64,000 nt of DNA from Flavobacteriales bacterium (GCA_003499525.1 DNTB01000012.1:1-64000), one strand, 5' to 3'. Counted from the first letter of the stretch, positions 37,084 to 46,518 are shown. The notes: generated from the sequence alone by a model not told the origin. Translations and numbers: made by a program.

Positions 37084-37617
37084 ATGGACAAGCGGAAAAA
37101 TTTGGGAAGGAATTTCATATTTGCAGGTGCAACAATACTATTCTTGATGGGAGTTTCTCCTCACCCTCATCATGCTTCGGTAACTGAAATAAGGCTGAAC
37201 ACAGACCGGGATGTATTGGAAATCTCCTTGAAGTTCTTCTCGCACGATCTTGAAAAAGCACTTAAAAAACTTGATGGTACTGTTCTCAAACTAGGAAGTG
37301 AGAGCCTCAATTCGGACGATGAAGAGACTGTAAATCAATATGTTTTGAAAAGTTTGACTTTTATTGTGGATGGCTCCCTGATTGATTTAAAAAAGGTTGG
37401 AATTGAATCAAAGCCCGATGACACTCATTGTTACTATGAGTATGAGATCCCCGATGAAGTAAATTCAGTTATTGTTCAGAATAATTTTCTTTTTGAAACT
37501 TTCAAGGATCAGCAAAATATCATTCATTTTTATCGGGATGATCAGAAGATTCAAAGCATAGTTTTTGCGGAAAAGGGAGATCAATTCACCATTCCTGTTA
37601 AGAACCGAAAAGAGTAA
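37084..37617 (+). CDS. DUF6702 family protein
   Basis: Exported protein (177 aa) with one N-terminal hydrophobic segment (FIFAGATILFLMGVSP) and a histidine pair region PHPHHASVTEIRLN. The start of the mature domain (VTEIRLNTDRDVLEISLKFFSHDLEKAL) matches DUF6702, a family of unknown function usually encoded just upstream of an M1 metallopeptidase, as here. It may act with that peptidase; this is inference from synteny. Confidence 0.78.
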   Translation: MDKRKNLGRNFIFAGATILFLMGVSPHPHHASVTEIRLNTDRDVLEISLKFFSHDLEKALKKLDGTVLKLGSESLNSDDEETVNQYVLKSLTFIVDGSLIDLKKVGIESKPDDTHCYYEYEIPDEVNSVIVQNNFLFETFKDQQNIIHFYRDDQKIQSIVFAEKGDQFTIPVKNRKE

Positions 37618-37712
37618 TTCGAAAATTTCAAACCGTTAATCTGATCAACTACCCTATGATACCATTGAGGTTTTCATCAACAAAGTTTTAGTTTCATTTG
37701 TTGCCCAACTCT

Positions 37713-40076
37713 ATGAATTCAAGAATTTTTACCCTTACTGTAACCCTGTTTGTATTGACGGGGTTTTCACTCACCGCCCAGGAGTTTGATGGGTATTACA
37801 CTCCATTCTACACCGATAAGTTTCGCCAGCTAAAGGAAGAGCTGCCCGGTCCGAATTCATTTAGGACGGCGTCGGGAGCTCCGGGTAGCCAATACTATCA
37901 ACAAAAAGCAGATTATCAGATCAATGTATCTCTAAATGAAGCGGAAAAAACGATTGCAGGAACTGAAACTATAACCTATCACAACAACAGCCCGGATGAT
38001 TTGGATTATCTATGGATACAGCTTGATCAGAATATGAGAGCCCTGGATTCCGACCGGAAGAAAATTGAACAGGTGAAGATGGAGGACAGAGCGGACGGGA
38101 GTCAGAAAATGACCTTCGGAAGGATGAAAAGACTAAGAAATGAATTTGATGGAGGGTTTCGGATTGAAGAAGTCAAGAATGCTTCAGGTAAGGATTTAGC
38201 CCATGTGATCAACCAGACCATGATGAGGATAGATCTGCCAGAGCCCCTCAAAGCGGGAAATAAGACACAAATCAAAATCAAATGGTGGTTTCCTATTAAT
38301 AACAGGATGGAAGTAGGAGGTAGGTCAGGATACGAATGGTTTGAGGATGAGGACAATGGTATCTTTACCATTGCCCAGTTCTTTCCTAGAATGGCCGTAT
38401 ACAATGAGATTGAAGGTTGGCAAAACAAGCAGTTTTTGGGCCGCGGTGAATTTGCTCTTCCATTTGGCGATTATTTGGTAAACATAACCGTTCCGGCAGA
38501 TCATATCGTGGGTGCAACCGGAGAATTGCAAAACACTTCTGTTTTGACATCAGAGCAGAGATCGCGCTTTCAAAAGGCTAGAACATCTGATAGCCCGGTT
38601 TTAATTGTTACCGAAGAGGAAGCTCGTGAGAACGAGAAAGAAAAAAGTACGGATATGAAAACATGGACCTTTAAGGCACAAAATGTTCGTGATTTTGCAT
38701 TTGCCACATCGCGCAAATTTATTTGGGATGCTATGGGAGTTCAGATCGGAGGGAAAACCATAATGGCAATGAGCTATTACCCCAAAGAAGGAAACCCACT
38801 ATGGGAGCAGTATTCGACCGAAGCAGTCGCACATACAATACACACTTACTCGAAGTACACCATTGACTACGATTATCCTGTGGCCATATCAGTCCATACT
38901 AAGTGGATCGGAATGGAATACCCCATGATTTGTTTCAACGGCGGACGTCCAGAGCCAGACGGAACTTATTCTCAAAGTACCAAATACGGGATGATATCGG
39001 TGATCATACATGAGGTAGGACATAACTTTTTTCCTATGATCATCAATTCTGATGAACGCCAATGGACCTGGATGGATGAAGGGCTAAATACCTTCGTGCA
39101 ATTCCTGACAGAGCAGGAATGGGAACCCGACTATCCTTCAAGAGCGAGCACGATAAAAATTGTCGATTACATGAAGAGCGATCCATCAAGAATGGTTCCT
39201 ATTATGACGAATTCAGAATCATTGATTCAATTCGGACAAAATGCATATGCCAAGACTGCTACAGGATTGGTGATACTTCGGGAAACCATTATGGGGCGGG
39301 AACTTTTCGACTTTGCTTTTAAGAAATATGCCCAAAGATGGGCTTACAAACACCCCACACCAGCAGACTTTTTCCGAACTATGGAAGACGCCTCAGCCGT
39401 TGACTTAGATTGGTTTTGGCGTGGTTGGTTCTATTCAATCGATTATTGCGACATAGGATTGAAAAGCGTTAGTTGGTTGCAGGTTAATGACGGTAACCCT
39501 GAGATGGCCCGAGCAAATGCTGAAACATTTCGCTTTGAAAAACCGAGAACACTTACAGCTTTGCGAAATCAGGAAGCTGGCATGATTACCCGTGTTGAGC
39601 AAAATGAAAACCTTCTGGACTTTTATTCCACCTACGACAAGTACGATTTTGATGAAGAAGATATATCGAGGTTCGAAAACTATCGAATGGAGCTTGATGA
39701 GGAACAATCGGCACTGCTGGATTCAGAATTGAACTACTATGAAGTGGAGTTCGAACTTGTTGGAGGTCTGGTCATGCCGGTGATATTAAATTTTGAGTTT
39801 GATGATGGCTCCAACGAGATTTACAGAATACCTGCTCAAATATGGCAGAGAAAAAATAAGACAGCTACCAAACTGTTCTGGTTCGACAAACCCATAAAGG
39901 GTATAACTTTGGATCCGTTTTACGAAACTGCTGATGTAGATCGCAATAATAATTATTGGCCGCATAAAACGGAGCCCTCGTCCTTTGAACTATACAAGTC
40001 CAAAAGGGCATATAAAAACAGAAAACGAGGGCCAAATCCAATGCAGGAGGCCAATGAAAAGAAAGTAACGAAGTGA
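37713..40076 (+). CDS. M1-family metallopeptidase (gluzincin aminopeptidase)
   Basis: Exported zinc aminopeptidase (787 aa). Signal peptide MNSRIFTLTVTLFVLTGFSL ending ...TAQ; zinc site HEVGHNFFP (~residues 433-441), with the third ligand Glu in QWTWMDEGLNTFVQ. The substrate-anchoring GxMEN-type loop appears as the variant IGMEYPMICFNGG. The C-terminal region is long and divergent, as in Bacteroidota paralogues. A TTG five codons upstream is in frame, but the ATG at 37713 gives the better signal peptide. Follows the DUF6702 gene. Confidence 0.9.
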   Translation: MNSRIFTLTVTLFVLTGFSLTAQEFDGYYTPFYTDKFRQLKEELPGPNSFRTASGAPGSQYYQQKADYQINVSLNEAEKTIAGTETITYHNNSPDDLDYLWIQLDQNMRALDSDRKKIEQVKMEDRADGSQKMTFGRMKRLRNEFDGGFRIEEVKNASGKDLAHVINQTMMRIDLPEPLKAGNKTQIKIKWWFPINNRMEVGGRSGYEWFEDEDNGIFTIAQFFPRMAVYNEIEGWQNKQFLGRGEFALPFGDYLVNITVPADHIVGATGELQNTSVLTSEQRSRFQKARTSDSPVLIVTEEEARENEKEKSTDMKTWTFKAQNVRDFAFATSRKFIWDAMGVQIGGKTIMAMSYYPKEGNPLWEQYSTEAVAHTIHTYSKYTIDYDYPVAISVHTKWIGMEYPMICFNGGRPEPDGTYSQSTKYGMISVIIHEVGHNFFPMIINSDERQWTWMDEGLNTFVQFLTEQEWEPDYPSRASTIKIVDYMKSDPSRMVPIMTNSESLIQFGQNAYAKTATGLVILRETIMGRELFDFAFKKYAQRWAYKHPTPADFFRTMEDASAVDLDWFWRGWFYSIDYCDIGLKSVSWLQVNDGNPEMARANAETFRFEKPRTLTALRNQEAGMITRVEQNENLLDFYSTYDKYDFDEEDISRFENYRMELDEEQSALLDSELNYYEVEFELVGGLVMPVILNFEFDDGSNEIYRIPAQIWQRKNKTATKLFWFDKPIKGITLDPFYETADVDRNNNYWPHKTEPSSFELYKSKRAYKNRKRGPNPMQEANEKKVTK

Positions 40077-40103
40077 TGATAAACCCTTTATAAATCAAAA
40101 GCT

Positions 40104-42029
40104 ATGATTAGAATTACGTTAACTCTGGCACTGGCAGTGCTGATCGCAGGACTAACATCCTGTGGTGAAACAAAAAAAGAAGAGAAGAAAATGGAGAAAG
40201 CAAAGAGAATTCCAGTTGAAGAGTTCTTTAAGAATCCGGAGAAATCCAGCTATCAAATTTCCCCAAACGGAAACTATGTTTCGTACATGGCCCCGTGGCA
40301 AGACAGAATGAACATTTTTATCAAGGAGATGGATAAGGATTCCGCAACTCGAATTACAAGCGTTACCGACCGGGACATCGCTGGTTACTTCTGGGCCAAC
40401 GACAACAGATTGGTTTATTTGAGAGATGACGGTGGAAATGAGGACTACTATCTGCTTGCCGTAGATCGGGATGGGAGCAACGAATTAGCCCTGACTAAAA
40501 TGGAAGGGGTAAAAACCCAGATCATTGACGATTTAGAGAATATTCCAGATGAAATGATCATTGGATTGAACAAGAGAATTCCTCAAATATTCGACCCGTA
40601 TCGCATAAATATCAATTCGGGTGAAATGGAGATGGTTGCTGAAAATCCAGGAAATATCATTGGTTGGATGACAGATCATGACGGGAAACTCAGGGTAGCC
40701 TATACCTCTGATGGCGTAAACCAGTCATTGCTATACCGCGAAACAGAAAGTGATCCTTTTGAAGTTATCATGACCAATAACTTCAAGGAAACTATGGAGC
40801 CTTTATTCTTCACCTTTGATAATAAGAACTTGTATGCTTCCTCAAATATTGGACGGGATAAATCTGCCTTAGTGGTATTCGACCTGGCGACTCGTCAGGA
40901 AACCGATACCATTTTCCAACATGATGAAGTAGACGTAAGTGGTCTTTCATATTCCAGAAAGCGAAAGGTTTTGACAACCATTAATTACTACACAGACAAG
41001 CCACAGAAAGAGTTTCTGGATGATGAGGCGAAAGCAATTTATGCTTCAGTTGAAAAGCAACTCGGAAATGAGCGATTAAAGTTTGGTTTGAGTTCAGCCA
41101 ATGATGAAGAAGACAAATTCATAGTTAGGACTTATAACGACAAGACCCGAGGTAGTTATTACTATTATGACAAAGTTGCAGATGAACTCACCTTAATCGA
41201 TGAGATTAGCCCATGGATAGATGAAACCCAAATGGCCGAAATGAAACCCATCACGTATACTGCTCGGGATGGTTTGAAAATAAACGGCTATCTTACCCTT
41301 CCTGTGGGGTATGAAGCCAAGAACCTGCCTGTTGTTGTAAACGTTCATGGAGGACCATGGGCAAGAGATTATTGGGGCTTTAATCCTGAGGTACAGCTAC
41401 TTGCAAATCGTGGATATGCGGTATTGCAGATGAATTTCAGAGGCTCAACAGGATATGGACGCGAGTTCTGGGAAAAGTCTTTCGGTCAATGGGGCCGAAC
41501 CATGCAGGAAGACGTTCAGGATGGGGCCAAGTGGTTGATAGAGCAGGGTATAGCTGACCCAGAACGAGTAGCAATTTACGGTGGCTCCTACGGCGGGTAT
41601 GCTACCTTGATGGGCCTGGTGAAGGATCCGGATTTCTATGCATGCGGAATTGATTATGTTGGTGTATCAAGCATCTTTACATTTATGAGCAGTTTCCCTC
41701 CATACTGGGAGCCTTTTCGCGAAATGATGTACGAGATGGTCGGACATCCTGAAAGCGACAGCTTGATGTTGGCTGAGGTATCTCCTGCATTGCATGCCGA
41801 TAAGATTACCGCGCCACTCTTTATCGCCCAAGGAGCGAATGATCCACGTGTGAAGAAAGCGGAGTCTGACCAAATGGTTGAAGCGCTTAAAGCCAAAGGA
41901 ATTGATGTTGGTTATATGGTTAAGGAAAATGAAGGCCATGGATTTAGAAATGAAGAAAACAAATTCGATTTCTACAATGCCATGGAAGAATTTCTGGCCA
42001 AACATCTCGCGGAGAAAGAGAAGGTATAA
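40104..42029 (+). CDS. S9-family prolyl oligopeptidase-like lipoprotein
   Basis: Serine peptidase (641 aa) with a lipobox (LIAGLTSC), so probably anchored in the outer or inner membrane. The N-terminal half is a beta-propeller (ISPNGNYVSYMAPW; YFWANDNRLVYLRDDGG). The C-terminal alpha/beta-hydrolase has HGGPWARDYWGFNPEVQLLA, the nucleophile GGSYGGYATLMG (Ser ~495), the Asp loop GANDPRVKKAES and the His in ENEGHGFRNEENK. It resembles acylaminoacyl/dipeptidyl peptidases and, with the M1 enzyme upstream, would suit peptide scavenging. Confidence 0.92.
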   Translation: MIRITLTLALAVLIAGLTSCGETKKEEKKMEKAKRIPVEEFFKNPEKSSYQISPNGNYVSYMAPWQDRMNIFIKEMDKDSATRITSVTDRDIAGYFWANDNRLVYLRDDGGNEDYYLLAVDRDGSNELALTKMEGVKTQIIDDLENIPDEMIIGLNKRIPQIFDPYRININSGEMEMVAENPGNIIGWMTDHDGKLRVAYTSDGVNQSLLYRETESDPFEVIMTNNFKETMEPLFFTFDNKNLYASSNIGRDKSALVVFDLATRQETDTIFQHDEVDVSGLSYSRKRKVLTTINYYTDKPQKEFLDDEAKAIYASVEKQLGNERLKFGLSSANDEEDKFIVRTYNDKTRGSYYYYDKVADELTLIDEISPWIDETQMAEMKPITYTARDGLKINGYLTLPVGYEAKNLPVVVNVHGGPWARDYWGFNPEVQLLANRGYAVLQMNFRGSTGYGREFWEKSFGQWGRTMQEDVQDGAKWLIEQGIADPERVAIYGGSYGGYATLMGLVKDPDFYACGIDYVGVSSIFTFMSSFPPYWEPFREMMYEMVGHPESDSLMLAEVSPALHADKITAPLFIAQGANDPRVKKAESDQMVEALKAKGIDVGYMVKENEGHGFRNEENKFDFYNAMEEFLAKHLAEKEKV

Positions 42030-42056
42030 GTACAACAGAAATACTATTTTAGACAG

Positions 42057-42090
42057 CCGCTGTTCCTGTATGGGGCAGCGGTTTATTTTT
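42057..42090 (+). terminator. Intrinsic terminator after the S9 peptidase gene
   Basis: Ten-base-pair stem (CCGCTGTTCC / TGGGG-CAGCGG with two G-T pairs), five-base loop, then TTTATTTTT. It ends 16 bases before the DUF547 ATG. Confidence 0.8.
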
Positions 42091-42106
42091 GCTTCAATTT
42101 CATCTT

Positions 42107-42784
42107 ATGAAAAGAATTGCTTTAATCACTTTTATTCTATGGCCGGCTTTGATCCTGGCACAATCGGCTTTAGAACTTTCACAGCAAATGGCGGGCATGG
42201 TCCGATCCGAATTGGATGTTTCTGAAGAGCAGCAAAAGATTGCACAGCTTGACATGAATGAATTGGCAAAGGAGCTGGATTCAGATGCCAAAAGGAACTC
42301 GTTCTGGTTAAATATCTACAACGTATATGGTCAGCTCGCTTTGAATGCATACGGAGGAAAGTGCGATAACAAGTGCAAAAAGAACCGAAACATCAATATT
42401 GGTGGATACTTATTCAGCCTGGCAGACATTCAATATGGAATGTTGCTTAAAAACAAACAACCTCACAAAAAAGAAGATTGGAGCAGTAAAGTACAGGTTT
42501 CTGAAGTAGACAGACGCGTGATATTTGCATGGGATATGGGGCAGCAAGCAGTGCAGGATGTGGGCTATTTTGACCCTAATGATCTTGATAATCAGCTCGA
42601 AGAAGTCATGAAAGGTTATTTGGAAGCAAATGCTCGATATGATAAAAATAAAAATACCATCATTCTTCCGGGTTGGCTCATAACGTATTCCGTTATGTGG
42701 CCAAAATATGATTTACTTAAAAAGATAAAAGAGTTCGAATTGGTCAATTCGGCCAGGGCAACTAATATCAAGTACGATATATGA
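42107..42784 (+). CDS. DUF547 family exported protein
   Basis: Exported protein (225 aa): signal peptide MKRIALITFILWPALILAQ followed by a DUF547 domain (KRNSFWLNIYNVYGQLALNA; INIGGYLFSLADIQYGMLL; DRRVIFAWDMGQQA). In many DUF547 proteins a conserved Cys/His pair suggests a papain-like fold, but the catalytic set is not clear here. A TTG upstream is in frame, yet the ATG at 42107 fits the signal peptide. It overlaps the next gene by four bases. Confidence 0.85.
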   Translation: MKRIALITFILWPALILAQSALELSQQMAGMVRSELDVSEEQQKIAQLDMNELAKELDSDAKRNSFWLNIYNVYGQLALNAYGGKCDNKCKKNRNINIGGYLFSLADIQYGMLLKNKQPHKKEDWSSKVQVSEVDRRVIFAWDMGQQAVQDVGYFDPNDLDNQLEEVMKGYLEANARYDKNKNTIILPGWLITYSVMWPKYDLLKKIKEFELVNSARATNIKYDI

Positions 42785-43161
42785 GCAGCCTGAACTATAG
42801 GACTGCAGTTTTAGGAGCCTCACCCAATCCGGATAGATATGCTTACCTGGCTGTCGAAAGGTTAAAAAGCCATAATATTCCAGTTATACCTCTTGGGTTT
42901 AGAAAAGGTGAAATAGTCGGAGAAGAGATCATCCTGGATTGGCCTCAGCAAATTGACAACCTGCATACATTGACGCTTTACATTGGGCCAAAAAGGCAAC
43001 CCGAATTTTATAACTACATTGCACAGCTCAAACCCAGTCGTGTGATTTTTAATCCCGGTACAGAAAACCGTGAACTGTATAGACTGCTTCAGGACAACCA
43101 CATTCAATTTGAAGAAGCATGTACTCTGGTATTACTCAGTACCAATCAATATATGATTTAA
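42781..43161 (+). CDS. CoA-binding domain protein (YccU family)
   Basis: Small Rossmann-fold protein (126 aa) of the CoA-binding/YccU family: TAVLGASPNPDRYAYLAVER (nucleotide loop), VIPLGFRKGEIVGEEI, LTLYIGPKRQPEFYNYI and VIFNPGTENREL. Its cellular role is unknown; single-domain members may sense acyl-CoA. Four-base overlap with the DUF547 gene, and it abuts the next gene directly. Confidence 0.87.
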   Translation: MSSLNYRTAVLGASPNPDRYAYLAVERLKSHNIPVIPLGFRKGEIVGEEIILDWPQQIDNLHTLTLYIGPKRQPEFYNYIAQLKPSRVIFNPGTENRELYRLLQDNHIQFEEACTLVLLSTNQYMI

Positions 43162-43707
43162 ATGAAAAAGTTTCTGGTTTTACTGCTCCTGATACCCTTT
43201 GTCAGCATGGCTCAATATAGTGTTGAGGTTTTCAATAACAGAGTGATGATCAATGGGATATTGAACGTCGATACCTTTCTTGTTGAAAGTCAATCAAATA
43301 TCGTTCAGCTTGATGTTCAGGAACAGAAAATTGATGTGGAATTTCATAGCAAAGATGCACGATTGGTAAGTGAAGCTGCAGTTAGATATCACGACGAAAG
43401 TGAGGATGTAGATGTGGAAGTTTTCTTCTCCGGATCATACAGCTGGCTTATCGACTATCTCATTTCGGATGCACCTGAATTGAACAGAACGGATGAAATA
43501 TCCATACGAATAGAGGAGAATGAACAATCGGTACCGGTTAGAATGACATTTAATCGATTGCCTTCCAATACCAATAAGCACCTGAGTATTATGCAGATTT
43601 CAGGTAATATTGACCCTGAGTATTTCGGATTGAATCACGACGACTACTACTTCATAGAAGATCTAAACTTCATCATTAAATTGACGATTCGTTTCGCTCA
43701 GCACTAG
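43162..43707 (+). CDS. Exported protein of unknown function
   Basis: Not recognised. Signal peptide MKKFLVLLLLIPFVSMAQ, then 163 acidic, beta-rich residues with no cysteine and no catalytic motif I can see. It starts on the base after the CoA-binding gene's stop, so it is part of the DUF547, CoA-binding, unknown operon. Predicted periplasmic or outer-membrane attached. Confidence 0.6.
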   Translation: MKKFLVLLLLIPFVSMAQYSVEVFNNRVMINGILNVDTFLVESQSNIVQLDVQEQKIDVEFHSKDARLVSEAAVRYHDESEDVDVEVFFSGSYSWLIDYLISDAPELNRTDEISIRIEENEQSVPVRMTFNRLPSNTNKHLSIMQISGNIDPEYFGLNHDDYYFIEDLNFIIKLTIRFAQH

Positions 43708-43733
43708 AATGCCTCAATTCAGGATATAACAGA

Positions 43734-44321
43734 ATGAATACTCAAGTTCATAGAGGAATACAAGTATTGCCGCGGCAGCCTCACATTTTTATTTCGTACT
43801 TCAGGGTAGGTCGTCTTCTTTATTATTCATTGGTCTTGTTCATCCTTGAATCCTGGGTTTATGGAATTCAATTGGAGAAAGCATGGAGGGGAGGCTCTAC
43901 AGTCTGGATATTATTCTGGTTTTCTTTTTTCTTGTTTTCATTCCTACACATCTATTTGGTTATCATGGATGGATGGTCCAGATTTCAAAATTACAAGCGG
44001 GCGAAGGATCAATTTTACGAACATGGCTTTGAACCGCGAATAGCCAAAATGTATTTACGTTCGAAGTGTCAGAGAAATGCCGCATTGGAAGCAGCAGCAG
44101 AATTAGGTATCCGGGATGACCTTGAGGAATATTTCGACCAACAAGGGGTCAAGTGGTATCATTATGTACCCTATTTCATTTGGCAAGACCCTCTGATATT
44201 CTTGAAACGTGATTTTTGGGATCGAACTTTTCTTGAAAAAAACTATGCCCCAAAATATGAATACAAACAGCTTTGCTTCGAGCAATATTCTGAAGTTGAA
44301 CTGATCACTTCAAGAGGATGA
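43734..44321 (+). CDS. Membrane protein of unknown function
   Basis: Not recognised. 195 residues with two closely spaced hydrophobic helices (residues ~27-47 and ~58-80), then a soluble C-terminal domain rich in aromatic residues (YHYVPYFIWQDPLIFLKRDF). Two cysteines lie at ~113 and ~182. It follows the exported unknown by 26 bases and may belong to the same transcript. Confidence 0.55.
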   Translation: MNTQVHRGIQVLPRQPHIFISYFRVGRLLYYSLVLFILESWVYGIQLEKAWRGGSTVWILFWFSFFLFSFLHIYLVIMDGWSRFQNYKRAKDQFYEHGFEPRIAKMYLRSKCQRNAALEAAAELGIRDDLEEYFDQQGVKWYHYVPYFIWQDPLIFLKRDFWDRTFLEKNYAPKYEYKQLCFEQYSEVELITSRG

Positions 44322-44385
44322 TCTTCCGGAAAAGCCCGATTGATTCTATCAAATTGCATAGTTTTCCACAATAAACAAAAATGCC

Positions 44386-45453
44386 ATGAATACAGGCGAT
44401 GCGGTTCAAAGGTCCATTGAAATTTTTTTAAGACTTACCCTGCTCTCTCTCTTAATCGGATGGTGCATCATGCTGCTTTACCCCTTTACAGGTGTGATGC
44501 TTTGGGCCATCGTTCTGGCCGTGGCAACAGCTCCCTTGTACCTCGCATTATCCCAAAGACTGGGAGGGCGAAATAAGCTTGCGGCTACAATTCTTGTATT
44601 TGCAGGGTTGTTGGTGATCGCTCTTCCAACATGGTTGTTTCTGGATTCATTGGTTGCTGGTATTCAGGACCTTACAGGTCAGTTCGAAGCCGGAGAACTT
44701 ACTATTCCTCCACCCGAAATCACAGTTAAAGAGTGGCCGCTGATCGGAGAAGATATTTACGTTATCTGGTACAATGCCAGTACTAACCTTGAGCAAACAC
44801 TGCGCGAATATCGAGATCCAATTGCCGAGTATGGAAGTGCCTTTGCCGGTCAATTATTAGGAATAGGAGGGAGTTTGTTGCAGCTTGTTCTGGCAACAAT
44901 AATTGCTGGCATATTACTCGTTGCGAGGGGTACAGAAGACCGGGCAAAAGTATTCTTTCACAAGATTGTGGGTAATAAAGGGGATGAGTTCACTCAAATC
45001 ATTCAAAAAACTGTCAATAACGTTGTTCGAGGCGTTTTGGGTGTCGCCATAATTCAGGCCACAGCAATAGGTCTTGGTTTTTTATTGGCCGGAGTGCCCT
45101 ATGCCGGACTTTGGACTTTATTGGTACTGATTCTTGCTATACTCCAATTGCCGCCGTCCATCGTAGTAGTGCCCGTGGTCATTTATCTTTTTTCCGTTAT
45201 GGGAACTATTCCCGCTATTCTTTGGACCATATATCTTGTAGCCGCCGGTGCATCCGATAGTTTTTTAAAAGCCATTTTTCTTGGCAAGGGAGCTCCGGTT
45301 CCTATGCTCATCATCTTTCTGGGTGTAATAGGTGGATTCATGCTTAGCGGATTCATCGGGTTGTTTACCGGCGCTATTGTACTCTCACTGGGCTATAAGC
45401 TTTTTCAAGCCTGGATGGTGCATGAGCCCGGGGTAATGGAATCAGGGGGTTAA
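44386..45453 (+). CDS. AI-2E family transporter (PerM/YdiK-like)
   Basis: Polytopic membrane protein (355 aa) of the AI-2E exporter superfamily: about eight helices, a soluble insert between helices 3 and 4 (~95-160), and the conserved C-terminal segment (GVPYAGLWTLLVLILAILQL...LGVIGGFMLSGFIGLFTGAI). Members move AI-2 in a few species or act as Na+(Li+)/H+ antiporters; the role here is not decidable. Start chosen at 44386 because the ATG at 44381 meets a stop two codons later. Confidence 0.88.
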   Translation: MNTGDAVQRSIEIFLRLTLLSLLIGWCIMLLYPFTGVMLWAIVLAVATAPLYLALSQRLGGRNKLAATILVFAGLLVIALPTWLFLDSLVAGIQDLTGQFEAGELTIPPPEITVKEWPLIGEDIYVIWYNASTNLEQTLREYRDPIAEYGSAFAGQLLGIGGSLLQLVLATIIAGILLVARGTEDRAKVFFHKIVGNKGDEFTQIIQKTVNNVVRGVLGVAIIQATAIGLGFLLAGVPYAGLWTLLVLILAILQLPPSIVVVPVVIYLFSVMGTIPAILWTIYLVAAGASDSFLKAIFLGKGAPVPMLIIFLGVIGGFMLSGFIGLFTGAIVLSLGYKLFQAWMVHEPGVMESGG

Positions 45454-45754
45454 TATGCTATTTGATCACTTATCAAATCAAGCTTAGATCATAAGACCGC
45501 GAAGAGGTAGTACAGCGATTCCGTTGTGTCCACATGAAATTTTGTTTAATCAAACCTTGAGAAGGTCAATCAAAAATAAAGGGACAAAAAATGACCCTAT
45601 AGCCCATGTTAATGCCATCATATAGTGACTTTAAATTCTTCACTATTTGAAGAAAGCTATTCACATTTCGCTAAAATGTTTAACAAATACATCTAATAGT
45701 TAAACATTATTAAAGGTTTAATGTTATCTCCAAATAACTTTAAACTTAATTATC
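45454..45754. other. AT-rich proteorhodopsin upstream region (301 bases)
   Basis: No gene. The region becomes strongly AT-rich toward the rhodopsin start (13 G/C in the 60 bases 45661-45720). It holds a perfect inverted repeat (separate entry), a weak ATTTGAT/ATCAAAT stem at 45460-45478, and a near-match to the -7 box (TAACTTTA, 45735-45742). The rhodopsin promoter must lie here. Confidence 0.7.
45675..45708. promoter_or_regulatory. Candidate operator: perfect inverted repeat upstream of proteorhodopsin
   Basis: AATGTTTAAC (45675-45684) and GTTAAACATT (45699-45708) are perfect reverse complements, separated by 14 bases, 47-80 bases before the rhodopsin ATG. No run of T follows, so it is not a terminator; spacing fits a dimeric regulator. 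Confidence 0.5.
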
Positions 45755-46501
45755 ATGACTTTATTAGATGTTCTAACAATTCCAAAAGATGATCCCATCG
45801 CTTTCACCTTTTTCACAGGGTATATGGCCATGATGGCGGCATCAGTTTTTTTCTTCTTTGAAAGAGGAAATGTAGAGGGTAAGTGGAAATTATCACTACT
45901 TGTTTCCGGTCTTATCACTTTCATTGCAGCAGTGCATTACTACTACATGAGAGACTACTACCTCGCTACTGGCGAAAACCCAACGGCATTGAGGTACATT
46001 GACTGGACCCTAACTGTACCGTTAATGTGTGTTGAGTTTTATCTACTAACAAAGGCGGCAGGTGCCAAAATTAGCCTCCTGTGGAAGCTCATAGCCGCAT
46101 CTGTTTGGATGCTCGTAGCTGGATATATTGGAGAGGCATTCAACCCTGCAGGAGGAAGTGCTTCACATTCGGTATTGTGGGGTGTCCTTTCAACCATTGG
46201 CTATGTGTACATCCTGTATACAGCTTGGTTTGGCGAGGTGGCTAAATTGGCTGAAGCCAGCAACAATGCTGTAGTAAAGCGCGGTGTGCGCACCTTAGCT
46301 TGGTTTGTGTTAGTAGGTTGGGCTATTTATCCGATAGGATACATGTGTATGCCCGGCGGATGGCTGAATACCGCTTTTGGTTGGGGCTCAGAAAATGTAG
46401 ATCTATTCTACAACATAGCAGATGCCATTAACAAAATCGGTTTCGGATTGGTGGTTTACAATATTGCTATTAGTTCAGGAGCAAAAGCTCAGGCTGCCTG
46501 A
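45755..46501 (+). CDS. Proteorhodopsin, green-type outward proton pump
   Basis: Seven-helix retinal protein (248 aa). Helix C RYIDWTLTVPLMCVEFYL gives the DTE proton-pump motif: Asp83 acceptor, Thr87, Glu94 donor. His61 pairs with the acceptor region. Lys227 in ADAINKIGFGL binds retinal. The spectral-tuning position (105 in GPR numbering) is Met91, typical of green-absorbing Bacteroidota pumps. In helix E, LWGVLSTIGYVYILY aligns with bacteriorhodopsin so that Trp138 becomes Gly143, the opening used by carotenoid-antenna rhodopsins. Light-driven H+ export across the inner membrane. blh follows 55 bases downstream. Confidence 0.97.
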   Translation: MTLLDVLTIPKDDPIAFTFFTGYMAMMAASVFFFFERGNVEGKWKLSLLVSGLITFIAAVHYYYMRDYYLATGENPTALRYIDWTLTVPLMCVEFYLLTKAAGAKISLLWKLIAASVWMLVAGYIGEAFNPAGGSASHSVLWGVLSTIGYVYILYTAWFGEVAKLAEASNNAVVKRGVRTLAWFVLVGWAIYPIGYMCMPGGWLNTAFGWGSENVDLFYNIADAINKIGFGLVVYNIAISSGAKAQAA

Positions 46502-46518
46502 TATTAATCACACTAATG

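Noticed and set aside
45755..46501. Sodium- or chloride-pumping rhodopsin
   Set aside because: Helix C has Asp83/Thr87/Glu94 (DTE), not the NDQ or NTQ motif of those pumps.
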